Source: Acanthosepion pharaonis
Taxonomy: Eukaryota > Mollusca > Cephalopoda > Sepiida > Sepiidae
NCBI GenBank assembly: GCA_903632075.3
Contig: CAHIKZ030005576.1
Span: 745,001 to 809,000 of the forward strand
DNA: 64,000 bases
Direction of reading: 5' to 3'
This document shows, in pieces, positions 61,796-63,189 of the stretch; positions within the stretch are counted from its first letter, which is position 1; every line of letters begins with the position of its first letter. The translations under genes and the position numbers were made by a program. Under the pieces are notes generated by a model. The model had not been told where the DNA came from and made no database searches. It was given only the letters and a program-made list of their open reading frames with translations.

Positions 61796-61964
61796 AATGA
61801 AAAACTGTCAATTTATTTTTGGAGAAGTAATGTTTTCATAGCATTATGACTTGTTTACTTGTTTCAAATAATAAGTTAAGTCAAATATACACAGATGAGC
61901 AATACTTACTTGTGCTGATTTGCCACTACCATGGTCATGAGCATGTAAAAGGCCGAACGGTCAT
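5968..61964 (-). CDS. HACE1: HACE1: HECT and ankyrin-repeat E3 ubiquitin ligase (25 of about 26 coding exons)
   Basis: Twenty-five minus-strand exons join in phase to 929 codons plus a TAG stop. The product aligns end to end with animal HACE1 from about residue 25: ankyrin repeats (visible residues about 30-245), a mid-region, a long low-complexity linker (338-491), PRFIEFV/FDHFHFLLECPELMS (about 495-540) and a HECT domain (about 580-929). Catalytic Cys is visible residue 896, 33 residues from the C-terminus, as in the human protein. HACE1 family members transfer ubiquitin to substrates; the mammalian enzyme targets active Rac1 and acts at the ER/Golgi and cytosol. The start codon and about 25 residues lie beyond 64000. 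All junctions are GT-AG except one GC-AG. No frameshift or stop was found. Substrates in this animal are inferred only. Confidence 0.96.
6071..6653 (-). other. HACE1 last intron, nothing recognised
   Basis: AT-rich intron sequence. A plus-strand open frame (6255-6482) matches no known family and is regarded as chance. Confidence 0.6.
6654..6767 (-). CDS. HACE1: HACE1 exon: HECT C-lobe up to the catalytic loop
   Basis: Encodes SRVPYGGFANLNGVGSTQKF and, at its end, LPTASTC, the HECT catalytic loop. The donor GTAAGC follows the second base of the cysteine codon. Acceptor CCAG. Confidence 0.97.
7317..7387 (-). CDS. HACE1: HACE1 exon: HECT C-lobe
   Basis: Encodes WFWDVVSEMTSPERVLLLQF then VTGS, the classical HECT segment just before the flexible C-lobe strands. 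Acceptor TGCAG, donor GTAAGC, ends in phase 2. Confidence 0.97.
7608..7965. repeat. Minisatellite, about 49-bp unit, about 7 copies
   Basis: Tandem copies of a unit containing GATATGAAGTAATACAATTC, ATGTTTAATTTGTCATCATA and AACCTTTTC. Copies differ at a few positions and some are shortened. Unit length was measured from 7754 to 7803. It lies within the HACE1 intron that follows the GC-donor exon. Confidence 0.9.
8176..8271 (-). CDS. HACE1: HACE1 exon: HECT hinge and C-lobe start, GC splice donor
   Basis: Encodes ELMLSGLPTIDLEDWKTHTE then YSSYMDTSPVIE (32 codons). The next exon must start with WFW in phase 0, so the exon ends at GAG and the intron starts GCACGT rather than GT. The nearest GT, four bases later, would break the frame. 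The acceptor TTCAG is normal. Confidence 0.9.
8603..8795 (+). mobile_element. tRNA-derived SINE, interrupted
   Basis: The head has GGTGGAGTAATGGATAGTG followed by a degenerate B-box region (TTTTAATTCCAGTC). The body includes CCAGCTATGGATAAATAGTG. The matching body sequence resumes near 9415, suggesting the intervening 0.6 kb is an insertion. Confidence 0.6.
8796..9414. mobile_element. Possible hAT-like non-autonomous insertion
   Basis: An AT-rich segment bounded by GAGGGCCCTAGGCT (about 8807) and GAGGGGCCTTAGGCTACAGC (about 9363), a style of end seen in hAT elements. An internal duplicate (TATTTAGAAGTTATAACATC) occurs at about 9110 and 9310. No transposase is visible and the exact termini are unresolved. 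Confidence 0.35.
9415..9640 (+). mobile_element. SINE body/tail continuation
   Basis: Contains GGTAACTGGTCTAGCAGAAG, CTCTGATATCAAAACCTCC and GAGTAAATTGTGGGGCAATC, a duplicated form of the body seen at 8740-8795. It is probably the displaced 3' half of the neighbouring SINE or a second copy. Confidence 0.45.
10008..10325 (-). mobile_element. tRNA-derived SINE (family B) with long 3' flank
   Basis: On the minus strand it begins with a tRNA-like head (AAGTGGTGTAATG..., AATGGATAGTGGCTTGG, GAGTTTGAATTCCAG). It continues with CCCAGCTACGGGTAAAATAG, then a conserved extension with AATCCAAAATATGTTTCAGC and GGTTGATAAGG. The same head-body-extension is found at 57786-58050 (-), and the extension alone at 31304-31478 (-). 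Confidence 0.75.
10680..10755. repeat. Poly-T tracts and (CCCT)n
   Basis: Two T runs of about 20 nt separated by CCGTTTTTTAAA, then CCCCCTCCCTCCCTCCC. Simple sequence immediately upstream of the GC-richer LINE region. Confidence 0.9.
10960..11507 (+). mobile_element. Probable 5' untranslated region of the Jockey-like LINE
   Basis: Base composition shifts sharply to GC-rich (CCTGTTATCTCCCCCTCC onward) up to the endonuclease start. No ORF1/gag-like frame is visible on the plus strand; two antisense frames here are not recognisable proteins. The exact 5' boundary is not determined. Confidence 0.5.
11508..14256 (+). pseudogene. Jockey/CR1-like LINE ORF2: endonuclease and reverse transcriptase, frameshifted
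   Basis: The AP-type endonuclease is at 11508-12227: LNISFSNIRGIRTNFYSLES near the start, then DILALC, VFGDFNAHHTLW, and SDHAVVSV just past the first frameshift. RT follows in other frames: KASGGDGIPA (about 12922), NYRPISLL (about 13098), ARAVALDISKAFDRVWHAGL (about 13300), the catalytic YADDTT (13573-13590) and the post-RT segment MEYCCHIWSGAP (about 13980). At least five frame changes show it is dead, though it is otherwise nearly complete. The superfamily call rests on the endonuclease type and the HIWxGAP tail; the precise clade is uncertain. It lies in the 7-kb HACE1 intron, antisense to the gene. Confidence 0.85.
14257..14556 (+). mobile_element. LINE 3' UTR, poly-A tail and (TA)n
   Basis: The 3' UTR ends GGGGTGAAATGCTTAAAA, then a run of about 28 A and (TA)n. 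The A-tail fixes the element on the plus strand. Similar 3' ends occur at 26963-27362 and, more weakly, at 29980-30008. Confidence 0.8.
14922..14981. repeat. (TA)n microsatellite
   Basis: About 55 nt of TA followed by a short CA run. Confidence 0.95.
15235..15366 (-). CDS. HACE1: HACE1 exon: HECT N-lobe end
   Basis: Encodes HEYVQLVTELRMTKAIQRQI then DSFLSGFHEYIPQSLVQMFN and EYDL. This is the helical HECT N-lobe segment preceding the hinge. Phase 0 at both ends, GTAAGT donor. Confidence 0.97.
15367..16871 (-). other. HACE1 intron, no element recognised
   Basis: AT-rich. A less AT-rich patch at about 15740-16000 may be a decayed repeat, but no family was recognised. Confidence 0.5.
16872..17006 (-). 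CDS. HACE1: HACE1 exon: HECT N-lobe
   Basis: Encodes WLLDHDINNLGLDLTFSVET then DVFGVLQEIDLKPGGSKLIV and TNSNK, the LxLxFSVE...ELKPGG motif of HECT domains. Acceptor GCTAG, donor GTAAGC. Confidence 0.97.
17141..18006 (-). mobile_element. Short Tc1/mariner-type transposon with terminal inverted repeats
   Basis: Termini are AGGGTGCGATGGATAAATTG at 17141 and its near-complement ending at 18006 (AGGGTGTGATGGGTAAACTG), 17 of 20 matching. The minus-strand transposase is broken into three frames. They include a helix-turn-helix-like part (17709-17951), a DDE core (VFGVITSDGDIMPPFIFPQG; PPNSPELQTP) and a C-terminal part (DYYYVWGTVEQETNKIPGNT). The middle, with the first catalytic Asp, is missing. The flanks are mirror-image microsatellites: (TA)n(CA)n on the left and (TG)n(TA)n on the right. 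Confidence 0.85.
18065..18660. repeat. Repeat family present in inverted copies
   Basis: A block with TCAAACATT...TTTTTAGTGGATACCCATAT (about 18111) recurs directly at about 18431 and inverted at about 18600-18646. A second part (GAATCC..., GTGCAGGCTGGTGGTGTAAA at about 18560) recurs inverted at about 18180-18270. A related plus-strand copy lies at 56200-56410. It behaves as a short non-autonomous element inserted twice in opposite orientations, or as a foldback unit. Confidence 0.6.
18760..18850 (+). mobile_element. Possible SINE head fragment
   Basis: GGTTGACTATTACTACTGAG followed by GAGTTTGATCCTCACTGGG, a B-box-like sequence. Too short to assign a family. Confidence 0.35.
19462..19523 (-). 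CDS. HACE1: HACE1 exon: HECT N-lobe
   Basis: Encodes IPVTYKDVASIDPEYAKNLQ after a split Gly codon. The segment YxDxxxxDPEY...LxWI is typical of HECT domains. GTAAAT donor. Confidence 0.96.
19524..20118 (-). other. HACE1 intron, AT-rich, nothing recognised
   Basis: No repeat family or open frame of note. Confidence 0.6.
20119..20268 (-). CDS. HACE1: HACE1 exon: HECT N-lobe (E2-binding half)
   Basis: Encodes TFQPNSNSSINPDHLNYFHF, AGQMLGLALYHRQLLNVYFT and RSFYKHIL. HLNYFxFxGxxLGxAxxH is a hallmark of HECT domains. Phase 1 at both ends; donor GTGAGT. Confidence 0.97.
20269..22638 (-). other. HACE1 intron with one hairpin; otherwise unrecognised
   Basis: About 2.4 kb of mixed AT-rich DNA. Apart from the inverted repeat at 22281-22358 and small TA/GT runs, nothing was identified. 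Confidence 0.5.
22281..22358. repeat. Near-perfect inverted repeat (hairpin)
   Basis: Arms 22289-22311 (ACAGTTTGTTTCATGCATGA...) and 22328-22350 pair at 21 of 23 positions around a 16-nt loop. Outer bases GAGTG and CACTC extend the stem. Confidence 0.85.
22639..22726 (-). CDS. HACE1: HACE1 exon: HECT N-lobe core
   Basis: Encodes GLGVVREWFDILSKEILNPD then YGLFTQSADG, the GxGVxREWF...LFxxS signature of HECT ligases. Acceptor TTCAG, donor GTAAAT. Confidence 0.97.
22727..23652 (-). other. HACE1 intron, AT-rich, nothing recognised
   Basis: Long A/T runs only. Confidence 0.6.
23653..23750 (-). CDS. HACE1: HACE1 exon: start of HECT N-lobe
   Basis: Encodes RLFDSSCEELNKASPSKLKK then NISIKFEGEEGM, matching the R-x-x-x-F-x-S-S-x-E...I-x-F-x-G-E-E-G-x start of HECT domains. 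Donor GTGAGA. Confidence 0.96.
23751..24822 (-). other. HACE1 intron, AT-rich, nothing recognised
   Basis: No element recognised. Short direct runs only. Confidence 0.6.
24823..24931 (-). CDS. HACE1: HACE1 exon: region just upstream of HECT
   Basis: Encodes PFSARQEWFYENLHPEDYDN then DMFHSPTSQESLVIDR, matching the CEWFYEHL segment of HACE1. The acceptor is CATTAG at 24932. An internal TTTCAG is not used because the frame requires PFSARQ. Confidence 0.95.
25130..26146 (-). pseudogene. Decayed mariner-family transposon
   Basis: Read on the minus strand it starts with ACAGGTGTCCCCAAAAAATG (ending at 26145, next to TA), a mariner-like terminus. Fragments of transposase then appear out of frame: NSDAKKVCEVYREGA, LGDEKWVLY-like and SQDIAPLNYD (cf. 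SPDLAPSDYHLF). Near the end are ELWHCLKDGKI*WNKMVNLL and a nearby SGRVELWHCLKDGKIW stretch (cf. LPERWQKVVEQNG). Many stops and indels mark an ancient copy. Confidence 0.75.
26216..26303 (-). CDS. HACE1: HACE1 exon: conserved mid-region
   Basis: Encodes NPKVIFDHFHFLLECPELMS then QFLHIIKSQ, nearly identical to animal HACE1. Donor GTAAAC. Confidence 0.97.
26576..26644 (-). CDS. HACE1: HACE1 exon: conserved mid-region
   Basis: Encodes ITSPRFIEFVSQHNNVLKSL then VAR, corresponding to MTSPRFIEFVCKH in vertebrates. Donor GTAAGT. Confidence 0.96.
26963..27362 (+). mobile_element. 3' fragment of the Jockey-like LINE family
   Basis: Diverged match to 14130-14510: GTGGGACTCTCTTCCAGCTT parallels GTGGAACTCTCTTCCCTTCT, AAATGCAATGTCAATCATCA parallels AAGTGTAATGTCAATCGACA, and the end GTGGCTTTATAG...TGGTGAAAATG parallels GTGGCTCTCCGC...GGGGTGAAATG. 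Followed by an A-rich tail. Confidence 0.75.
27982..28402. repeat. Foldback element with about 109-nt inverted arms
   Basis: The left arm (27982-28090) and right arm (28294-28402) are inverted copies sharing CTGATCAACTTTT, CAAATTACAAAT and GTCCAAAGTTAATTTTGG. The 200-nt spacer holds a further inner inverted repeat (28236-28256 with 28273-28293, 19 of 21). Read on the minus strand, the spacer has CTGATGA followed by a 6-bp stem. Confidence 0.8.
28570..29172 (-). pseudogene. RTE-type LINE, 3' ORF fragment
   Basis: Minus-strand translation with stops gives CDTKIQRCNEVAKDVFQKLS, then YQYSHLTENADHLDTN, ELKFLDHVMRKEGLENLILT and GYIEGKKDKGKQRITYLASV. This is the C-terminal region of RTE-clade ORF2 (GHIMRKEGLENL...GKRSRGRQRITY). 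It is 5'-truncated and dead, and related to the copy at 35040-36215. Confidence 0.8.
29760..29870 (-). pseudogene. Possible Tc1/mariner transposase scrap
   Basis: Minus-strand WSIHLSDLNPVCYRIGKLL resembles the PPNSPDLNPVDYRIW motif around the last catalytic residue of Tc1/mariner transposases. Only this short match is visible. Confidence 0.45.
30030..30235 (-). pseudogene. Helitron helicase-like domain fragment
   Basis: Minus strand reads HYGQLYVVDTAEAIKIRMAV, LPNNNCLQNVIETINNVINS and CNLHAQAYRKKYKI without a stop. This matches the QLYxxDxxEAxxxR...NP-A--Y+ region found in the N-terminal part of Helitron Rep/helicase proteins. No Rep HUH motif or helicase was found nearby. Confidence 0.65.
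30600..30740 (-). mobile_element. tRNA-derived SINE fragment (family C)
   Basis: Minus strand carries AGTAGCCTAGTAGATTAAAG, GTTCATGAATTTGGTGATAT and the B-box-like TAAGTTCAATCCCTGGG. A second copy lies at 63190-63300 (-). Confidence 0.6.
30893..31190 (-). mobile_element. tRNA-derived SINE (family A), full length
   Basis: On the minus strand: head GTGGATAAAGATGTTGGTTA, B-box-like GAGTTCAATACCAGG, body, then CTGAAGA (30970-30976), a GGCTG/CGGCC hairpin and GAAAC (30944-30948), and ATTGTGAATATGGC. It matches the copies near 1 kb and 47 kb. Confidence 0.8.
31304..31478 (-). mobile_element. SINE family B, 3' extension only
   Basis: Shares AATCCAAAATATGTTTCAGC and AACCATAAAA/GGTTGATAA sequences with 10008-10180 and ends at the CCCCAGCTATGGG boundary where the SINE head would begin. 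The tRNA-like head is missing. Confidence 0.7.
31944..32090. repeat. Long (TA)n/ATT microsatellite
   Basis: About 65 nt of pure TA, then interrupted TATTATATATAT blocks ending in CATACACATACACACA. Open frames across it are artefacts. Confidence 0.95.
32441..32904 (-). CDS. HACE1: HACE1 long linker exon
   Basis: Starts PLEVLWKLLDDWLNLLEEEF (cf. PLELLWHSLDEWLVLI in vertebrates) and ends ICAVIQAFYQCCTCFSPQ (cf. LSAVIQAFYMCCSCQMPP). The roughly 110 residues between are polar, low in complexity and not conserved. The exon gives about 154 residues, roughly 45 more than the vertebrate counterpart. Acceptor TTTTAG, donor GTAAGT. At 464 bp it is the longest exon of the gene. Confidence 0.94.
32905..33492 (-). 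other. HACE1 intron, AT-rich, nothing recognised
   Basis: No repeat family recognised. Confidence 0.6.
33493..33655 (-). CDS. HACE1: HACE1 exon: post-ankyrin helical region
   Basis: Encodes SVSSSLEPEVHCLLRCVTFL, CKLYRQVYSLKTKVNTSSAL and NNVSPIPAKACKIFQ. It corresponds to the LLRIVRMFCHVFRIG segment of vertebrate HACE1 and is less conserved. Donor GTAAGG. Confidence 0.93.
34632..34895 (+). mobile_element. Solo LTR (family 1), 264 bp, perfect 5-bp TSD
   Basis: Begins TGTTATAGTGGAACACACC and ends CACTCCATAACA. It is flanked by identical CATTA at 34627-34631 and 34896-34900. A second copy with a different TSD is at 37513-37779. The TG...CA ends and 5-bp duplication fit an LTR retrotransposon, reduced to one LTR by recombination. 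Confidence 0.9.
34910..34997. repeat. 47-bp tandem duplication
   Basis: Two copies of a unit starting ATGCAGTAAAATGTT and ending CCCTGTTATA, at 34910 and 34957, with a few differences. It begins a few bases beyond the solo LTR. Confidence 0.8.
35040..36215 (+). pseudogene. RTE-type LINE ORF2, internally deleted
   Basis: RT start at about 35200-35530 (VGPDGIVTEMLAVLYN-like, frameshifted). An open stretch at 35548-35835 reads CFIDYAKALDKVCHKELFEL, LGKLNLFGKDIRIIQNLYW and IEINIRQRCVSSPNFFKLY. The frame then jumps straight to TKLWFYRRMLKIPWTGHVSN and LTSLCKWLAEQGLGEDREKY. The YADD catalytic block and thumb between RQ-C-SP and WFYRRML are deleted. The 3' end (GAGCCATGATCATCCACATT) matches the tails of SINEs in this window. 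Confidence 0.8.
36670..36935 (+). mobile_element. SINE (family D) with RTE-LINE-like 3' tail
   Basis: Body with CCATGGAGAAGGCAACAGG and AAACCACTCCACTATCTTCA, ending GTGGAGAGCCATGATCACTT ... GCACATGGCATTAAAAAA. The last about 50 nt match the 3' end of the RTE LINE at 36150-36205. A second, more diverged copy is at 62735-63075 (+). Confidence 0.75.
37149..37258 (-). CDS. HACE1: HACE1 exon: post-ankyrin helical region
   Basis: Encodes LFRVLSHLCQNQTEEKSDRL then LIGLAEQAFSIGQKLLS, matching LRQVLEHLSQQ...KLLSL of vertebrates. Donor GTAATA. Confidence 0.94.
37262..37865. repeat. 54-bp minisatellite, about six copies, split by a solo LTR
   Basis: The unit contains CAATAAATCTATTACATATA, AAACATTATAAAAGACATAA and AACAAACAATATC. 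The period was measured from 37330, 37384 and 37438. It is interrupted at 37513-37779 by the LTR and resumes in register at 37780. Confidence 0.9.
37513..37779 (+). mobile_element. Solo LTR (family 1), 267 bp, inside a minisatellite
   Basis: Same family as 34632-34895: starts TGTTATAGTGGAACACACC, ends CTACTCTACAACA. Flanked by ATATA at 37508-37512 and 37780-37784; removing the LTR and one ATATA restores the 54-bp unit. Confidence 0.9.
37866..39196 (-). other. HACE1 intron, AT-rich
   Basis: One TA microsatellite near 38679-38701; otherwise nothing recognised. Confidence 0.5.
39197..39298 (-). CDS. HACE1: HACE1 exon: end of ankyrin region
   Basis: Encodes GGYAETCVLLLSSIPRLFDS then LIMMAQREDVKEKM, equivalent to GGYGETCEVLIQYHPRLF in vertebrates. 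Donor GTACTT, a weaker GT site. Confidence 0.95.
39940..40036 (-). CDS. HACE1: HACE1 exon: ankyrin repeat
   Basis: Encodes HGQRDTAAILLQRGAKFMSD then KNGKTPLDVSVE, an ankyrin repeat with the GxTPLD start of the next one. Donor GTAAGT. Confidence 0.96.
40155..40646 (+). mobile_element. Solo LTR or LTR plus leader (family 2)
   Basis: Begins TGTTATATAGGAATAAAGTG. TAATC at 40150-40154 recurs at 40647-40651 as a likely TSD. The last about 62 nt are two copies of a 31-bp unit (AAAAGTGACAATGAGTATTT...). A homologous copy in the same orientation is at 46671-47127. A HACE1 exon lies between, so the two are independent insertions. Short open frames inside it are not recognisable. Confidence 0.7.
40979..41103. 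repeat. 27-bp tandem repeat, about 4.5 copies
   Basis: Unit TTGATTACTTGTTTCATTTC ACAAGTA. Each unit contains complementary TACTTGT and ACAAGTA, so the array can form repeated small hairpins. Confidence 0.9.
41471..41508. repeat. (TA)n microsatellite
   Basis: About 37 nt of TA. Confidence 0.9.
41896..41978 (-). CDS. HACE1: HACE1 exon: ankyrin repeat
   Basis: Encodes TVVCLLDNGADINRPNHYGS then TPLHFACS, a canonical ankyrin repeat junction (GADIN...GxTPLHxA). Donor GTAAGG. Confidence 0.97.
42750..43843 (+). mobile_element. 5' LTR of Gypsy-type element, split by an insertion
   Basis: The left half (42750-42933: CAGTCACATGACCTG through TGTTTTTAGTACC) and right half (43732-43843: AAGACTTTTGTGTTTTGTTT through TCCCCACATAACA) together match the uninterrupted 3' LTR at 46328-46623. 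The 798 bp between (42934-43731) are foreign. They are GC-richer, hold two TA microsatellites (43451-43487, 43675-43718) and resemble nothing I can name. Confidence 0.75.
43844..46327 (+). pseudogene. Ty3/Gypsy element internal region: gag, protease, RT, RNase H; no integrase
   Basis: A primer-binding-like TTTGGTGATCACA follows the LTR. Gag-like 44159-44431 includes YDELKKTLIETHEQTKPELL. Protease at 44720-44968 has FSFIIDTSASLSIISHGYIN, with DTS in place of the usual DTG. RT at about 45370-45870 is broken (KPDGNFRCCNDY, QRYTDKTFPHVDCVFIYIDN). RNase H at 45889-46236 has MVNFYRKLNPNFADIVRPL, STEYQLITGSSNYAISAALH and IPIGFFFKKL. The chain stops just past HKPL...HSLNPAKSERL, and the 3' LTR follows at once, so integrase is lost. 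Confidence 0.85.
46328..46623 (+). mobile_element. 3' LTR of the Gypsy-type element
   Basis: About 296 bp, from ATTATAAATATTCATGAGAA to TCCCCACAAAACA. It is continuous where the 5' LTR is interrupted (GGTACCAAGTGTTTTTAT). Confidence 0.8.
46671..47127 (+). mobile_element. LTR family 2, second copy
   Basis: Starts TGTTATATAGGAGTAAAGTG and aligns along its length with 40155-40646, including CATCTGACACCAGTATTGTT versus CGTCTGACACCAGTATTGTT. No clear target-site duplication was found. Confidence 0.7.
47270..47572 (-). mobile_element. tRNA-derived SINE (family A), full length
   Basis: On the minus strand: head GGCACAGTGGATAAAGGCGT, B-box GAGTTCAATACCC, body with ACAGTCTACTCCAGTGAGTG, then CTGAAGA (47368-47374), GGCTG/TGGCC hairpin and GAAAC (47342-47346), and ATTGTGATAAATATGGC. 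An open frame on the plus strand here is the antisense of the SINE. Confidence 0.8.
47578..47830 (+). mobile_element. Family A SINE pieces
   Basis: 47578-47632 repeats the SINE head (GTGGATAAAGGCATTGGTTA, then GATCCAGTGACCCAAAG). 47760-47830 repeats the tail (ACATTGTGATAATAAAACAA, AGATGAAGACAACAATCC). A short inverted tail piece is at 47695-47735. Confidence 0.55.
48353..48406 (-). CDS. HACE1: HACE1 exon: ankyrin repeat
   Basis: Encodes DSQGQTAIHVACQNGHKS, an ankyrin helix pair (GQTALHVACQNGHK in vertebrates). Phase 0 both sides; donor GTAAGT. Confidence 0.97.
49032..49109 (-). CDS. HACE1: HACE1 exon: ankyrin repeat
   Basis: Encodes IHWLAVNGRTELLHDLLLHV then NDVDIE, nearly identical to vertebrate HACE1. 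Donor GTAAGA. Confidence 0.98.
49564..49726. repeat. 99-bp insertion flanked by perfect 32-bp direct repeats
   Basis: A 32-nt sequence beginning ATTATTACTGCTAATAGCAT occurs identically at 49564-49595 and 49695-49726. Between them is a GC-rich 99-nt segment with TTGATGAAGCACGGTGCT and CAGCTGAAGATTGCAGCTG, each able to fold. Confidence 0.85.
50090..50720 (+). pseudogene. Decayed Tc1-like transposase remnant
   Basis: Fragments across frames: an HTH-like start (AEQGDWSFMEIAKQHNL), KVSKTSN, LPTSSPDANPKENLWAII followed by KRDVYKIGK (cf. SPDLNPIENLWxxIKRxV), then KMKVRKHHQAYNTMQND. Stops and frameshifts throughout. Inverted termini were not located. Confidence 0.7.
51028..51103 (-). CDS. HACE1: HACE1 exon: ankyrin repeat
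   Basis: Encodes KRKCLNKLLEYKADVNIRNN then EGLTT (cf. [24 protein letters not shown]). Donor GTAAGT. Confidence 0.97.
51895..51990 (-). mobile_element. Possible SINE head fragment
   Basis: Minus strand carries a CTACAGTATAGATATAAAAG head and ATGAGTTCAATTGCTAGTAC, a B-box-like sequence. Family not resolved. Confidence 0.35.
52245..52495 (-). pseudogene. Fragment of Jockey-like LINE (post-RT region)
   Basis: Minus strand reads YLYKSQIRPKMGCCCHIWAG, parallel to IYKSTIRPCMEYCCHIWSGA at about 13950 in the longer LINE. Upstream, TLSTYWDSV... follows out of frame. It is a decayed, truncated copy. Confidence 0.7.
53049..53153 (-). CDS. HACE1: HACE1 exon: ankyrin repeats
   Basis: Encodes CGSYECLSLLVKKGAAVNAQ then DVSGCTPLHLAARNG, matching [25 protein letters not shown]. 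Donor GTAAGT. Confidence 0.98.
53892..54470. repeat. 41-bp minisatellite, about 14 copies
   Basis: The unit contains TTATTGCCAGCCACATGTTG, TAGTTCCATTGTCGCTTGTT and T. Copies at the left end are nearly identical and diverge to the right. Because 41 is not a multiple of 3, the long plus-strand frames (53948-54304, 54351-54563) cycle through three translations of the same unit and are not genes. Confidence 0.95.
54471..55484 (-). other. HACE1 intron, nothing recognised
   Basis: AT-rich. Two minus-strand frames at 54553-54752 match no known family. Confidence 0.5.
55485..55554. repeat. (TA)n microsatellite
   Basis: About 70 nt of uninterrupted TA. A second run lies at 55899-55927. Confidence 0.95.
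56200..56410 (+). mobile_element. Repeat related to the 18-kb folded repeat
   Basis: ATTCAAACCCTGTAGGAGAG, ACATTACCTTTTAAGATTTT and GAGTATGCAGGCTGATATAT parallel the sequence at 18510-18590. No coding potential is visible. Confidence 0.5.
56411..57552 (-). other. HACE1 intron, nothing recognised
   Basis: No repeat family or exon recognised on either strand. Confidence 0.5.
57553..57642 (-). CDS. HACE1: HACE1 exon: first ankyrin region
   Basis: Encodes [20 protein letters not shown] then QRNLLHIAA (cf. [30 protein letters not shown]). Acceptor TTGTAG, donor GTAGGT. Confidence 0.97.
57786..58050 (-). mobile_element. tRNA-derived SINE (family B) with 3' extension
   Basis: Same order and strand as 10008-10325: a head with GGTGGTACAATGGATAATGG, the CCCAAGCTATGTGTTAATTA boundary, then the conserved extension ending TTGATAAGCTATAAAA. 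Confidence 0.75.
58600..59110. repeat. Cryptically simple TA/GT-rich tract
   Basis: About 500 nt made largely of TATA, TGTG and TTTATATTT words, with three pure TA runs (58609-58638, 58829-58851, 58907-58935). Open frames here are artefacts. Confidence 0.85.
59134..59372. mobile_element. Solo LTR (family 3), 239 bp, perfect 5-bp TSD
   Basis: Begins TGTTATATCTCGTGCAAG and ends TCTCATCACAACA, flanked by GATGT at 59129-59133 and 59373-59377. The GC-richer island stands out from the surrounding simple sequence. No internal coding region is nearby. Orientation not determined. Confidence 0.85.
59640..60078 (+). pseudogene. Penelope-like element: GIY-YIG endonuclease, C-terminal part
   Basis: Open from 59689 to the stop at 60078, with a frameshift just upstream (IIKKYTTPIDLNKKNQ). 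Order: YYKKFKTANLILKNN, MNIIYEFKCPLRNC (Cys pair preceding GIY-YIG in these elements), NNYIGYTTTCLSRRLTLHLS, IRTHL, and a C-terminal LKIMEALIIKRKKANS. The NYIGYT...LSRRL...H pattern fits the GIY-YIG domain of Penelope-like elements. The RT is absent. Confidence 0.85.
60201..60229 (+). ncRNA. Hammerhead-core-like hairpin after the Penelope ORF
   Basis: TTGATAA, then GGCTA (60209-60213), loop AAGATA, TAGCC (60220-60224) and GAAAGC. A perfect 5-bp hairpin followed by GAAA, in the 3' tail of the element. Ribozyme activity is not implied. Confidence 0.4.
60366..60411. repeat. (TA)n microsatellite
   Basis: About 43 nt of TA. A second run of about 53 nt is at 60488-60541, with 75 nt of non-repeat DNA between. 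Confidence 0.95.
60589..60921 (-). pseudogene. C2H2 zinc-finger fragment with one in-frame stop
   Basis: 111 codons read through on the minus strand, with one internal TGA and ending at TGA (60589-60591). Three finger-like units: CNICRKVVLSSARF (histidines lost), YLCQFCDKICRSETRLK then a stop then HMK, and an intact FVCHICKKVFRNEDGLESHL followed by QCSDH (C-x2-C-x12-H-x5-H). Cephalopods carry very many C2H2 genes. This looks like a relic of one, with no upstream coding visible. Confidence 0.7.
61143..61540 (+). pseudogene. Second Penelope-type GIY-YIG fragment (different subtype)
   Basis: Reads SINCRNCQKEYIGETSRSLN and KRLYEHK, then after a stop ALVVHRKKSDHNFDKWDATL, IKRENNPLKQKCLESALITS and SYNISPFLVDFLLSQCG. 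The CxxCxKxYIGET...LxxRxxEH pattern is the GIY-YIG domain of Penelope-like elements but differs from the copy at 59640 (YIGYT), so they are two lineages. Several stops. Confidence 0.8.
61625..61649 (+). ncRNA. Hammerhead-core-like motif after the second Penelope fragment
   Basis: CAGATGA, ATCC, loop TAAT, GGCT, GAAACATAT. Short imperfect stem; related in layout to 60201-60229 and to the SINE tails. The CTGA box is degenerate. Confidence 0.35.
61731..61791. repeat. (CA)n(TA)n compound microsatellite
   Basis: About 32 nt of CA followed by about 28 nt of TA. Confidence 0.95.
61910..61964 (-). CDS. HACE1: HACE1 exon: N-terminal region before the ankyrin repeats
   Basis: Encodes DDRSAFYMLMTMVVANQH plus the first two bases of Lys (cf. 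[20 protein letters not shown]). It begins with two bases of a codon whose first base is in the missing upstream exon. Acceptor TTTGTAG, donor GTAAGT. Short but in correct phase with the next exon. Confidence 0.9.
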
Positions 61965-62734
61965 CTACAAAGAAAAAAATACACATTCAAATCTAATACT
62001 TGCTAGAAAAGTGATGTAAGTATTATTTGAAAGTTAGAATGTAACCTTTTACCTTTCATTTGCATAACTTTTTATATTTTCAAAGCAGTCAAGAACAAAA
62101 CATAAGTTGAACCATTTTGTTAAATCCTTATTTTAATATTTTTTAGGTTGTGTGTGTATGAGAGAAAGAGAACTAAATGTTCTTACATAGTTACAAAGAA
62201 CTTGGAAGTAATTAATCTCTAAGTGTAATTTTTTTTTACTTACAGTATGTTGATATTCAAGAGAAAAAAGTGGTGCATACTTTAGTTTAAATATTGTTTC
62301 ATGGTGATGTCATTGTTTCCAATAGCAACACCAGTTATAAAACAGGGGAATTAATTTATTTTTTAAAAAATTAGTCTAAGTGTGTAATTGAACACATTCA
62401 TCATATAGGCAATTACAAAAGTAATAATATTCAATGTTAGATCTTTTATTTAAATACATTTTACACAACCACTTATTTTTTGCATTTTCTTTTAAAATAT
62501 TTGTTGTAATGAGGCACAATGTTCTTTACAGGAAACTAAGAAATAAGATGTAGAGATTAATTTCCAATTTTTTTATAACACATTTATGGAATCAACCAGT
62601 AAAAACAAAAAAATAAGTTGTAATAAACTTAACATATCTGAAGTTCACAGATAAAATATTTTTCATAATTAATTTTGTTACTAGTTTTCATTCATCTTAT
62701 TGTTTTTTTTTATACTGCATACTTTAATAGGATA

Positions 62735-63075
62735 GGTAGGTGGTGTCAGTTATTGACACAGAGAATGGAATTCACAATCCAAGTTCAAATTCTGGCCAAA
62801 GCTACTGTGTTTACTTTGCACTTATACTTTTGGAAAAGGCATGAATTAATCTTTCCACCCACCAGTTATAGGTAAGATAGCAGAATAGAATAGGTAGAAT
62901 AACCAATATGAAGGTGGACAATTCTGAATCCTAAATCAGAGAAAGCAATAGAAAATCACTCCACTATCTTTTCCAAGAACAGTTATGACAATTTGCAGAC
63001 ATTAAAGAAATTGAAGCTGTGACAATCTATGACTGCCTTCATCTTGACGACATATGACATTAAAAAACTCTTTAA
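62735..63075 (+). mobile_element. SINE (family D), diverged copy with RTE-like tail
   Basis: AGAGAAAGCAATAGAAAATC ACTCCACTATCTTTTCCAAG parallels the copy at 36800-36840. The tail CATCTTGACGACATATGACA TTAAAAAA parallels the RTE/SINE tail. Confidence 0.7.
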
Positions 63076-63189
63076 TGGTTAATAACATAGTTTAATAACC
63101 TAGAATGTTATGATAAAAACACAACAGTAAGATAAAAAAAAAAAAAACGAATTAAGGTGTTATTTACATTTGAAGTATTGTTATCATCT